Shown piece by piece: positions 36,189-47,300 of a stretch of DNA of 64,000 nt (position 1 is the stretch's first letter; each line of letters opens with the position of its first letter). The stretch is from Spirodela intermedia (lineage: Eukaryota; Streptophyta; Magnoliopsida; Alismatales; Araceae): assembly GCA_902729315.2 (NCBI GenBank), contig LR746277.1:1927001-1991000 (forward strand). Reading direction: 5' to 3'. The translations under genes were made by a program, and so were the position numbers. The notes below the pieces were generated by a model. The model was not told the origin of the DNA. It was given only the letters and a program-made list of their open reading frames with translations, and made no database searches.

Positions 36189-37187
36189 TCAGACGAGGAG
36201 GGAGTTGAACTCGTCGCAGCGACGGCGGACCTCGCCCTTGCGGCCGGTCTTGACGCCGTAGACGCTCAGTTTCTCCATGGCGTGGACGAAGTCCTGGAAG
36301 AAGGCGGTCTGGTTGGCGGCATAGAGCCGGACGTAGCGGCGGGTGCGGCGGTCCGCGGCCAGCGCCTGGTCGGTGGCGAGGAGGCCCATCCCCCGCCGGA
36401 GATTCCTGAAGTACATGTTGTCGAACTTGTTCGGCGTCATCACGTCGTTGAAGACGGCGATGGTGGGGCGGTCGGCGTAGCCGGCGCAGGCCCTTCTCAT
36501 GGTCTCCGCGAACTGGGGGTCGGCGGCGGGGTCGGGCTGCGGGCCGAACCGGCCGGCGAACTCTTTGCAGTGGGCGAAACCGACGGTGTGGGCGCCGGAG
36601 AGGGCCACGAGGTCCCTGGGGGAGAAGCCCCTCTCGGCGAAGAGGGCGATCAGCTGGGAGACGGAGCTGTTGGAGTGGGGGAGGTGGCCCTCGACGGCGT
36701 CCGCGCGGGAGACGAAGCTGTCCTTGCGGCCGAGGCGAACGGCGTAGAAGGGACCGCCGAGCATGGAGAGCAGGTCGCGGGCGGCGAGGGCGAGGATGTC
36801 GGAGCAGGAGACGATCCCCGGGCAGGCCAGCTCGAGGGCCGTCTTCGCCCGCACCACGGCGTCGAAGGCGTCCCCGGGGAGGGAGAGGTTGATGTCGGCG
36901 TCGCGCTCGGCGCGGTTGAAGGCGTTGGAGGAGACGAGCACGGAGGCGTCGCACCCGTCCAGGAAGCAGTCGTGGAAGAAGAGCCGGATGGTGCCCGCCG
37001 CCGTCGTCGGGCTGGCGATCTGTTTGTTCATCACCGTCTCCGCCACGATGTCCGCCGCCTTCGGGCACGTCCGCGCGTAGTAGTCCACCGTCAGCCTCCC
37101 CTCCGCCACTGGCACCGCTGCCGCCAGGAGCAGCAGCACCGCCGCCGCCGCCGCCACGGCGGGGCGGAACGTGGTGCGCACCCCCAT
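36189..37187 (-). CDS. Class III secretory peroxidase (PER41/63/65-like)
   Basis: Haem peroxidase of the cell wall that uses H2O2 to oxidise phenolics. Intronless, 332 aa, strongly GC-rich. Signal peptide about 1-30 (hydrophobic VAAAAAVLLLLAAAVPVAEG). Distal haem pocket Arg68/His72 in RLFFHDCFLDGCDASVL; proximal His200 in LSGAHTVGFAH. The eight disulphide cysteines are visible, including 41, 74, 79, 122 and 207. ACPGIVSCSDILALAARD and the C-terminal EKLSVYGVKTGRKGEVRRRC are family signatures. Most class III peroxidases keep up to three introns. The intronless form and the AFNRAERDADINLSLPGDAFD stretch point to the PER41/63/65 branch. Confidence 0.96.
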   Translation of the reverse strand: MGVRTTFRPAVAAAAAVLLLLAAAVPVAEGRLTVDYYARTCPKAADIVAETVMNKQIASPTTAAGTIRLFFHDCFLDGCDASVLVSSNAFNRAERDADINLSLPGDAFDAVVRAKTALELACPGIVSCSDILALAARDLLSMLGGPFYAVRLGRKDSFVSRADAVEGHLPHSNSSVSQLIALFAERGFSPRDLVALSGAHTVGFAHCKEFAGRFGPQPDPAADPQFAETMRRACAGYADRPTIAVFNDVMTPNKFDNMYFRNLRRGMGLLATDQALAADRRTRRYVRLYAANQTAFFQDFVHAMEKLSVYGVKTGRKGEVRRRCDEFNSLLV

Positions 37188-39921
37188 ACCTTTGTCTCTG
37201 TTGAAAACCTCCTCCCCCCACCCCCCCTTATCTCTCTTTCTCTCTCTCTCCCGCTCTCTCGGTTCTTCCCCTCAGCAACCTCCTTTCTATATCCCTGTCG
37301 AAGAACTGGCGGAGGCAATGGCCTGGGCAAGCGAAGAGGGTATCTGCTTCCTCCTCCGAGAAGAAATGGAGGGGAGGAAGAGACGGAGCAGACGAGCTGG
37401 TGGGGGGGAGGGTAGCAGCTCCGTTTTGTCCTAATGGGACCGTGGAAGGGCTTGAGAGAGAGAGAGAGAGAGAGGCTGCGGCGGAGAGGGGTTGTAGGGC
37501 GAGAAGAAGGGGAAGGGACGATCGCCTTCTCTAATTGTTCCAGAGAAATTGGCCCATGCACGTACGTGCGTATGTTATTTTAAAGTAGATATTTATCCGA
37601 AGACATCCAGCCTGGATGTGGGACGATTGGCATGATTTTGGGCTCGTACTCTTCGGTCTGGCTCAATCAGACAACCCAAATGGGCTGGCTTTTCAGAACC
37701 CAAATGGCCCTGCACCACCCAGGATTCCGGCTGATATCAGTGCCTCTCACGCTTAATATCCACCCCCTTAATTACTGGCATTTGTTTGCGACTTCTAGAT
37801 TTCTTCAAATCCAACGTATCGATTCACAGAAAATGGACTCTCTCTCTCTCTCTCTCTCTCTAGCTAGTTAGAATGGTATGCTTCCTTTATTTCCAGATTG
37901 GCAGGACTACGGTTCCCTTTTTCGATCTTCCCAGTTGGTAGTCGTCCTGGATAATATGTGCGTACAGGTCCTGGATAATATGTCTTTCTCTACATGCTAA
38001 TTGGTTTCATAAATATCTTGGAGAGCTCTCTCCCATTTGAAGCCACAATCTAGCAGATAATTGGAATTGTCGTCAGTGGGTGGACAGGAGGTTGACCAGA
38101 ACATTGGGTCCTTGGTTCCATCCAATCTGCCACACTCATGGATGACAGAAATCAACATAAAATATGGAAATAAAATATTAAACTCATTTTTCGCTCTGCG
38201 GTAAACCAAGTTTTCTGCTATGAATTTGCAAGCAGTACAGAAATTCAGCCATTTTCACAGAGCCCGACAATACAAAAAAGGAAATATCCAGTGGAAAGCA
38301 CATCACGATGCAGCACTGCGGTGGCATTCGGTCCTTTTCAATTTCTGCAAAAATTCTACCGTGTGTTCTCTCTCTCTCTCTCCCCAAAAGCTTACATAGC
38401 TTTCATTAATGAGCAAGTGCACGAAAGTTTGGAGTAAGTGGAGAAAATTAAAATAATAATAATAAAGGGGTCAAAATTTCTGATGATAACATTGGTCTCC
38501 ATGTCCACACTAGCAATCTGTCTTCGACAGTAGCTGCAGGTGGGGAGGCAGCTTGAACAGTTCCACCATCACACAATCCGCCGTAATCAAACAAAGGATA
38601 TATATATATATATATATCAAAACCTCCTCAAGAACTCAAAAGGACGCAGACCATGACAATGAAAAAACTTGAAACTTTCTTTTTGTGCTTAAAGAAAGGA
38701 GAGCAGAAGTGGAAATACAGTAAAAATGAGAGCAGAAGTCAACGCTTCTTCTACACTTGACATTTGACATTTGACGATGTTACATTAAGGTGCAAAATGT
38801 GGTTAAATTATAAATCTGCATTACCTACCCACCGTTTAATGTGTTCGCCTAGAAGTCGTCGTCTTCGAACAGACAGAACCAAACATTGAAGGTACAAGAT
38901 CATGACTTGGATGAATCAGAGCTGAAGCCTTCTTCTCCTACAGTGAACAAATTGAACTAACCTCCTCTGTCCGAGCCCGTACATGGCGTAGCATAGTCGC
39001 AGAAGACGGTATGATCCAGGCTTGGATCCACAAACTCAGACCTTGGAGAAGAAACAAAGTCCTCAATCTACACGATTGGAATTTTTTTCGACCCACCCAC
39101 CAACCCACCGTTGAATCCAATCCACAATGGTGGGGGAGTACCTTGAATTCGCAAGATCAAGAAGGAGCCACTGAATCTTGGGGCACCTGCGCATGAATCC
39201 ACAAGCAGAGGGAGAGGACTTCACCTGAGAGAAACTCGAGATACTGAGATTAGAAAAGTAAGCAAAAGAGAGAGGGCTTTTATCTGGGCCTAAGAAGAAG
39301 GGGAGATGGGATGTCCCCAAGAGACTCTTTGAAAAATAAGCAGACTCTGAAAGAATCATAACAGAAACACAAATCAGAAACTGTAGAAGAACATAACAGA
39401 CTTTGAATAGACCTGGCAGAACCTTAGACTGGCCTTCTCGTCGAGTTGCATGCTAACTAGTCGTTTCTTCCGAAGATTTCATGGTACCCTGAATAGATCT
39501 GTTGATTGTTTGCAGGTGCCAAATCCGTGGAAGAAGTAAATGCCAACTTGCATCCGAAGATATTACGGCATTTAGAGAAATAAAGGATTTTCGTGATTTC
39601 TTGAATAGATGCCGACTATGAATATAAGTTCAGTCGGAGAGATTAACTTTTTTTTTGAAGAATAAGATATTAACTGCAAGCGCATATATTCACCATTTTT
39701 ATCTCACCGTAATTTAAGATATTATGCAACCTGCAAGATGGGGCACAGGTGGAAATGACTAGGGACGAGTCATAGCGAGTCGGAGCGAATCGTGCGAGTT
39801 GGTGGTGAGTTGGGTCATGGGAGATACAGGAGAGTCCATTTCTGGGCGTCCTTTGAAAGGAGTAAGGAAGGGAGTTGGGGGTGCAGGGCGCCCGAGTTGG
39901 TGAGCGAGGGGAGGAAGGGAG
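37188..39921. other. Divergent intergenic region, peroxidase / APC10
   Basis: Left: peroxidase leader with CT/GA arrays (about 37,228-37,260 and 37,454-37,474). Then a CT run at 37,839-37,861, a TA run at about 38,598-38,617, and otherwise mixed sequence. The last 150 bp is the GC-rich APC10 leader. I found no exon with consistent frame and splice support. A non-coding transcript in 38.5-39.4 kb cannot be excluded. Confidence 0.5.
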
Positions 39922-42262
39922 ATGGCGACGGAGTCGGAGGGGGAGGAGGACGTGGGGAGGCTGACGGGGAACCAGTACCTGGTGGTGGACGGCGACCTGC
40001 GGGAGATGACGAAGAAGGCCGCCTGGAGCGTCAGCTCCTGCAAGCCCGGCAACGGCGTCCTCCCCCTCCGCGACGACAACCTCGAAACCTACTGGCAGTT
40101 CTGTATCCCCCCCCCCCCTTTACTCCCCTTCTTCCACTTTGTCTTGATTCATATGATATATCGATTTGTTCTTCATCTTGATCCCCTTATGAAGTTCTCT
40201 CTCTGTCCACTCGTCGCCGACGTGGCCCATCTTCCTTTTTCATTCTGAAGATCTTAGATTGTCGATGTCCTTGTTCAGGTCTGATGGCGCCCAACCCCAT
40301 TTGGTAAATATACAGTTTCAGAAAAAGGTCAAGCTGCAGGTATGTATTCGCGCTACCTCTTCCGCTTCCCGCCGCCCTCGTCATCCATGTGATCCTTGCT
40401 TCTAAACTGTCGGTATTTGTTCCTACACTCTATCCAGCTTCTGGTACTTTACGTGGATTTCAAGCTCGATGAGAGTTACACTCCGAGCAAGATTTCCATT
40501 CGTGCTGGGGATGGTTTCCATAACCTGAAGGTGGTGATTCCTTATTTTGCCAACGATGTTGTGTTTTGATATTCAGTTTCTCCTAAACGGAGAACAACCA
40601 TAGACTCCACGGAAACGAATTTTCTCATCAGATCACTCTCTGCCTCCGAACCTTTAATGTCAAAAAGTAGTTCACTTTACTTGGTTGATTTTGCTTGCTG
40701 AAATCTGCACATTCAGTTCAACCTCCTTTTAAGTATTGCAATCTTTGATTGGCAGGAGGTAAAAACAGTGAAGTTAGTGAAGCCTGTTGGTTGGGTCTAC
40801 ATATCCTTATCCGGAACAGATCCCCGGTTTGTCCTCTTAATCCCTGCTATTCTTTGTGCCCTCTGTAATTTCACCTGATCGCATCATTATCTAGTTAAAA
40901 ATATTCGTACAGTTCGGAGTAACCCGTCGTGATCACCATTGTTTATTCGCTTGCATGGGTATCAATTCGTCCGGACAGAAACCTAAACTCGAGGGCACCC
41001 ATTGATAGTAATGGGCTCAATAACATATTGTTTCACTCAGTCGTCATAGCCTGATGATATTGATCGAATTTTATTTGGAAGCGATTCATATTTGAGTTAC
41101 TTTCTTTTTGGTTTGAGGTCAATCATGATGGAAGGACTTTTAGTTACAGAGAATGCCCAAATAAATACTTCTGGCATCAGCTAAGTACTCGCTTAGAGGA
41201 TTTTTCAACAAAGATGAAGTGACAAACTCTCCTGGACAGTGCTCGGGACCCTTCATTCATTGGATCAATCATAGTTCTTCTTGGGAGCTCGAGATGATCT
41301 TTTGCCTCTCTTATCTCGCAGCATTTTTTCCCGTGGGATTTAATTTTGGAGTGGAAGATGAGCTTCCATGGTTTCAGTTTTATTCAATGGGAGAGGAGAG
41401 GGCTCCCTCTCACACGCGGCATCCTCAAAACCTCCCAATACCCTGCGCACAGGAGACCCATTCCCAATGCCCCATAGTGGAAAAGAGAACCAGTGCCATG
41501 AAAATCACTTATCCAAAGCGCTTTGTTTTTAAAGGGTTGGCCATTGGGTGATCCTGACCTTTGGCCAGGATTTCCTTCTCAAGGAATTTGTTCATCCATC
41601 GCTTAATGATTGTGACGCTTGTTTGCCGAGTCGCCGGGTGTTGGGTTCGTTTACCTTTGCGCTTTTAGTAGATAACCCTCTTAAGCCCAAGTGGTACGAG
41701 GGAGAAACCTTCCGTTCTCAGCCACAGAGCTTATTGCCGCCGAGTTTTCGTAGCATTTCAGACTAACGGGTACGTGAATTTTTCGGTGATGACGATGATA
41801 ATGAGGATATTGCAGGGACCTAGGCTGTTTCTTAAGCTTTAAAGTGGCCATTGGGGTTTATTTTGCTCGTACATGATCGGGCCCAAATGGGTTTTAGTTT
41901 TATTCTGGCATTGTGGGATGATCTTCAGGAGAAGAACCAGGTGGCCCGACGACTGACGGGTGGTCTTCCTCTTGTTCTTCCTACTTGTAGCGAAGCGTTC
42001 ATCCACACGTTCATGCTGCAGCTGGCGGTCCTCTCCAACCACCTCAACGGGAGGGACACTCACATACGGCAGATCAAAGCCTACGGGCCCCGCCCGTTAG
42101 TCCCCTCACCTGTTTCTCCCCCCTCCCTCGTCGGCTCTTCCCTCCGCCCCAAGCTCAGGAAGACCCTTGATTTCCCTGTTCTGTTTTCGCAGGAACCCCA
42201 TCCCCAATCAACCGTTTCACTTCACTTCGACGGAGTTCCTCACCTACGCGGCTCTCAGATGA
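39922..42262 (+). CDS. APC10: Anaphase-promoting complex subunit 10 (DOC1)
   Basis: Substrate-recognition co-receptor of the APC/C ubiquitin ligase, working with CDC20/CDH1 on D-box proteins. Six exons: 39922-40097, 40279-40339, 40438-40530, 40756-40826, 41991-42095, 42193-42262, 576 nt, 191 aa, the usual plant length. DOC domain signatures in order: [106 protein letters not shown] and [13 protein letters not shown]. The protein ends TYAALR; the C-terminal Leu-Arg stands where the family has an Ile-Arg-type tail that docks on APC3/CDC27. Exon 1 splices inside the codon after TGG CA. The start is the only ATG that fits the family N-terminus. Confidence 0.96.
40827..41990 (+). other. APC10 intron 4, 1.2 kb
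   Basis: The largest APC10 intron, bounded by GTTTGT and TTGTAG. Its middle (about 41,220-41,760) is less AT-rich than the others and keeps longer open frames, but nothing in it is recognisable. Confidence 0.6.
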
Positions 42263-42528
42263 GGACGGCCGGCTGATCTTCCTCTCCTTCAACCTCACAA
42301 GTGGATTATCATTCCACGAGATGGTGGTGCAAAAACCGGCCAAGCCTTTCGATTTTGATATGTTCTGATGATGGAACAGCAGTTTATTGACCTCTAAAGG
42401 AAACCAGACGGGCACTGGTTACAACACTAGGAGACTCTTGTTTTGCGACGCGGGGGAGGGGACTACGCGGGGGGGGGGTTTGCGGAGTGGCCGGCTGGGG
42501 CGTAGGAAGGACGCCGCAGTGGCGGCGA
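42263..42528. other. Convergent spacer APC10 / GASA
   Basis: 266 bp holding both 3' UTRs, with a G-run at about 42,470-42,478. No further feature seen. Confidence 0.6.
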
Positions 42529-42956
42529 TTAGGGGCACTTGGTGGCGTTGCGGTGGGTGGTCATGTTGGTGTAGCAGACGCCGCACATCTCGCGGTTGCC
42601 GGCGGTGCCGGGGGGCACGCACCGGCAGCGCCGGCAGCAGGTCTGGCACACGCGGTGGCAGTGATTTGGCCGCGAGTGCTTCGAGCACCTGACTTCGCAC
42701 AGCCCTGGGCACTCTGCAACAAGAGAGAGACAGACGACGGCCAGGTTAGGGATGCTTACTGGGGAGTGAGAGGACCGGCGTGAGAGAAGGGGCCTCCGGC
42801 TTACCCTTCTCTTCAACCGGGATTATGTGACGCGCAGGCACCGGCGCGGGCTCTGGAGGAACTTCGGGGGGGCGGCGACCGCCCCGCTCGTCGAGCTCCT
42901 CTTTGTCTGACGAGACCTGCAGCCAGAGTGATCATCTCCATCAGGTTGATGCCTGC

Positions 42957-43005
<49 letters not shown>

Positions 43006-43071
43006 TGTCATTACCCTGACGGCGAGGAGCAGGAGAGAGGCGAGGACGAAGAGAGACATCTTGGCAGCCAT
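42529..43071 (-). CDS. GASA/snakin cysteine-rich secreted peptide
   Basis: Member of the gibberellin-regulated GASA family: secreted 12-cysteine peptides acting in growth, redox balance and defence. Three exons: 43071-43015, 42916-42805, 42713-42529, 354 nt, 117 aa. Signal peptide: MAAKMSLFVLASLLLLAVR and a few residues beyond. A Pro/Glu-rich variable linker follows (about 22-56, RGGRRPPEVPPEPAPVPARH). The GASA domain is 58-117, opening CPGLCEVRCSKHSRPNHCH and closing CGVCYTNMTTHRNATKCP, with all 12 cysteines in the family spacing. Intron 1 is only 98 nt and about 42 nt of it is a pure CT array on the coding strand. A TATATATA box lies upstream. Confidence 0.96.
42961..43002. repeat. (GA)21 array inside GASA intron 1
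   Basis: An uninterrupted array taking up over 40% of the 98-nt intron. On the coding strand it reads CTCTCT and starts 12 nt after the donor. Its length is expected to vary between individuals. Confidence 0.9.
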
Positions 43072-43120
43072 GGTGGGGGGAGATGGGTGTGTGTAGGGAG
43101 CATGAGAGAAGGAAGCGTTG

Positions 43121-43132
43121 TGTATATATATA
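43121..43132 (-). promoter_or_regulatory. TATA box of the GASA gene
   Basis: On the minus strand it reads CTATATATATACA, about 50-60 bp upstream of the ATG at 43,071. Transcription would start near 43,095, giving a leader of about 25 nt. Confidence 0.55.
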
Positions 43133-44327
43133 GACAGACGTACGATACAGCATCCGTACGTACGTGCGGAGCTGTGAATTGATGAGGGGTGCACCACAGC
43201 TGGGTTCGGGCTGGCAGGAGGAGCCTCAGCCCTCAGCTCATAGGGTGGTAGAAGACAGACGCGCATCTGGGGAAATGCGCCCCCCCCCCATCTCTTACTG
43301 GTCTCTATCTCTCTCTCTCTCTACCTGTTGTAGACCAGTGCAGCATTTCCGTGTGCTATCGTCCCTTCGGCCTGAGAGTGCAGGACTGGGTTGTCACATC
43401 TGGATTCCACAAGACCATACTAGTCCAAGTGAACGGCGGAAGAGCATGGATTCTCGTGCATGGGGACACAGAAAGACGTCAGTGCCTCAGTTCGGTGGTT
43501 TGTCGGACGAACGTATACAACATCACCCTCTATTTATTAAAAAAATATATATCTTCAGCACACGCACGTGCGACTGTCACATGCTATCTGCAAACACCCC
43601 CCCCCTCTCTCTCTCTCTGTTGACGTGCGTAATTGGTCCTCCCGTCCCATCGAGCTAATGCTGCTTGGTTTTAAGATAAAATACAATGCGTAAGGCGACC
43701 AGGAAAGGAGCAGAAAAGCACAGATTTGAAGCTACATGAAACCCTAATCCTGTCAAAAGAGGCTGTCTGATCCTCCTCACATTGTTTCAGAGAGAGAAAG
43801 GTCGTCGTGATAGAAGGGTGTTTTGAGAGAAACAGGCTCCACCCAGCAAGGGCCTGGGCTCACGCTTCAATCAAGACCTGATTTGAGAGAGAGAGAGAAG
43901 AGCTTAGTGGGCATCTGCAGGCGGCGGAGGGCCCCCTCCATCTTTGCATGAGATTCGAGCCTGCAGGCAGCGGAGAGCATGAGATCATGGCGGTTTCCGA
44001 GATTGCCAGAGAGGTCAAACAAGGGCGGCAGATCGTTTAAATGAGGGTGGTCGCCGCCATAGTCAGAAAACCCGTGATTTGAGGCCAACAATTAGGATTA
44101 TCCGGATAATTTGAGAACCCCTCCTGACCCAAATTCAGGGGCATTGACCTGCCAGCGGACGACAAACAGGATTACGTGTATCGATGGGCTTGCCATACCT
44201 GGATTTCGAAGGCCAACAGAGCTTGACAACTGGCAGAATTCAGGAAGGGCTGAAGCTGAAAAGCCAACTACGACCAAAGTCCAGGCCCTTACATTGCTAA
44301 ATGATCGAGTGCTTCATTTCAGCTCCG
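43133..44327. other. Intergenic, GASA promoter and RH22 3' flank
   Basis: GASA upstream sequence with short CT runs (about 43,310-43,321 and 43,605-43,619), C-tracts near 43,281 and 43,599, and a GA run at about 43,886-43,898. Then the RH22 3' flank. No further gene recognised. Confidence 0.55.
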
Positions 44328-47300
44328 TCATAGAACAAGCCTAGCCGGTGGGGCCTCTTGTGAATCTCTGCCTGCAAAATTGAAGACAGAAACTTGAACG
44401 CTAACATATATATATAATATTTTAAATGAGAAAAGATCAAGGTCTAGGAGATTTAGAAGAAGCACATCCATATGAATCAGTTTAGCGGTAGAGTATAATA
44501 AACAAAGATTGTTGGGTCAGGGGTCGATCAAAGGTCTAGGAGAGGAAATGGTATGTTCAGCTCACTTTCACAAAGAAACCAAATGCAAGTTCATCACAGA
44601 CAAGCACTGCTCGGGATCATATCATGATCACCTGTTATCCAACTAAAAATGGCCAACAGGAGATTTACCTCTTTTCTTGAGCTTATTGCGGAAGCTCCTT
44701 TTCCGACTGAACGCCTTCTCCTGAAATCACAGATAAACATCATCAAATCGGGAATATGCATAAATTTAAAATTTCCAAAATGATCCATCGTGTATAGTCA
44801 ACATAACAAACGGCGAAGAACAGTAGACTCACCTTGCGAGAGTGCAAGGGGCACAATCGAGTACAAGAATGTTACTATTATGTATTTAAAAAAAGCCTCA
44901 CGAAGATCAAAATCATACATGGAATCTTGGAGATCCCTGTTAAACTTTATGCATATATATAGATAAATATCAGATATCCAGGGTTGACATCAAAGTACGT
45001 ACCAGGAGAACAGCAACGAAAATGGACTTTGGAAATCGCTTTTTTTTTTTTTGAATTAAAAGTTTCTCAACTTCATAATTAACATCTCGTTATGTGTGGG
45101 TATGAAGAACCCTTCTCCCATTACTTTCAGCGGTAATAGGAACTTCTCTCACATTTACTTCATTTTCTAATTTCATATATATCAATGAATTTATCCCACC
45201 CTCAAACAAATAGGAGATGATTGGACGGGACCTCTTCTAACCAAATCACTATGAACATGCTATGGATGCATTAAATGGGGTTGAACCCCCACCAGAAGTT
45301 CATAGTTCACGCACCCTAACCATTCAGACTCTACATGCTCCAGGCAACATTGACCATCATGTCCACCTACATACCACACGAAAGATTTATTTCGGCCAGA
45401 TAATTCTCTAATTCTGAATCACAGCTTCACAACATGAAGAGGGCAGATAGCATGGCAACACATAAATATCAATCACATGGTTAACTTCTCAAACCTGATT
45501 CAGAAATAAGTCAAAGTTAATTTTTGCTATTAACCACTCAACGAAACTGCATCAGCCCATGTGAAATTGATTTTAATAAATGATTTTCTGTACTAATCGA
45601 CGTCAATCAAATCAAACACGATTTTAAATTACCAGAGGCTGCTCTGTCCTCCAAGCTTGACGCACGGTCGAAACAAGGTCTCTATTGGCTTCTGTATAAA
45701 GGCTAGTAACCCTTCCAGACTGACCAGCCCTAGCCGTACGGCCAATCCTGTGCAAAAAGTCTACAGCAGAAGTTGCGAATTCTGCCTGACAAAGGACAAA
45801 ATTGACAAGCAAAAGTCAAATCAGGTTTCTGAAATACATGGTAAATATTCCATAAAAATGTAATCAAAGGCTCCATTCGCATCCAAACAGACAGGAAAAA
45901 CAAATTCTGCGTGCACTCAATAGGTGCATATGGATTAAGTACATAAAAGCGTAGATTTAGAAATCAACAGAATTCAAGGAGGATATATGGGAAAGAGCAT
46001 GTTTCAAAGAAATTAACTAGAAAATAGAACAAAAATGAAATGAGTACCAAACTTTGGGGGCAGAAACATGCACAAATCGAGCATGAAGGGATAAACATCG
46101 AATAATAGAAAAAAAAAAAAACAAGGCAGTTAGGAATCCTTGACTGTTGTCCAAAATCTAATCCTTGGAGAAATTTTAGAGGTTGTATATAAGTACTGCG
46201 AAATGGAAACTCCCCATTGTATCCTTTTTTTCCAGCAGAATCTCAACAAATTTTCCTGGTGAACTGGCTTCTTGGCAACTGTCAAACTCAATCATGGAAT
46301 CAACTCTAGAATGAGACAAATGGTAATTCCAGTCGCTACATATAAATACAGACGTATCTACTTGCAATTTGGACCTTTTGGCGTTAAACTGCAGAATTTA
46401 TTCATAAGAGTTCATGCTATAGGAACATGGAAAAATATCGAAGGAAATTGAGAGAACACTTATTATATGATGGTATAACAAAGAGGAACCCTTATTTTCT
46501 CCAGGTCTGTATAAGGATGACGTTGGACACATACTCTCATGGATTTCCTTCACTGATATCCTTCTATATTTTCTTCTTTGTTTAATTTTAAACTTTAATT
46601 GCACATCTTCAGCAAGAAAATGGCAATCATATGTTTTCTTAAAAAGGAAATACATCGTTTAATCATTATCCCACTCGTTTCATGTCCTTTCTTCCTCAAA
46701 TGGGGTCATTTTCAAAGGTTTCGGTTCAGCCAACCTACAACTGTTGAACACATTGCAAGCAAGACAGTAGCTATAAAATCAGTCTTACTGAAAAAAGTAT
46801 AAGTACAGCATGGGCTTTAAATTATTATTGAAGAGAAAATATCTCTCAACTCAGGTTAAAACCAAAAATGTCATGAGGAATTGAGAGGCCAACATTCTAG
46901 CTCTCACGCTGATGCAGCAAGTAAGAGAAAAAACTTAAATAATGTATTCAACTTTTTTCTGCATGTCAACCAATTACAGCAAGTCTCAGATAATTGTCAA
47001 TTCTTTTTTCGATAATTCTAATACCTGTATAACATGTGAAACATTGGGAACGTCAAGACCACGGGCGGCTGCGTCAGTGCATACAAGTACACCACCATTC
47101 TCTCGGAAAACAACCAGGTTGCATGTTCTTTCCTCTAACGAGCTGTTCCTGTGGTAACAAAAGCATTCTATGCCAGCACGTTGGAATATTCTGGCCACTG
47201 CTTCTGCAGATTCGACAGTATTAACAAACACCATGGTCCGGCTTATCTCATCATTAGAGTCACCAAATCCGGACTTGAAACCAGATCTCACAGCATCTAA

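Noticed and set aside
36150-37415. 421-aa plus-strand and 345-aa minus-strand open frames over the peroxidase
   Set aside because: GC-driven shadows (Gly/Val/Glu- or Arg/Pro-rich) of a peroxidase with all catalytic residues.
38505-38590. Short minus-strand frame ending VELFKLPPHLQLLSKTDC
   Set aside because: Looks protein-like, but no upstream exon or acceptor fits and a TA repeat lies directly before it; left as unannotated intergenic DNA.
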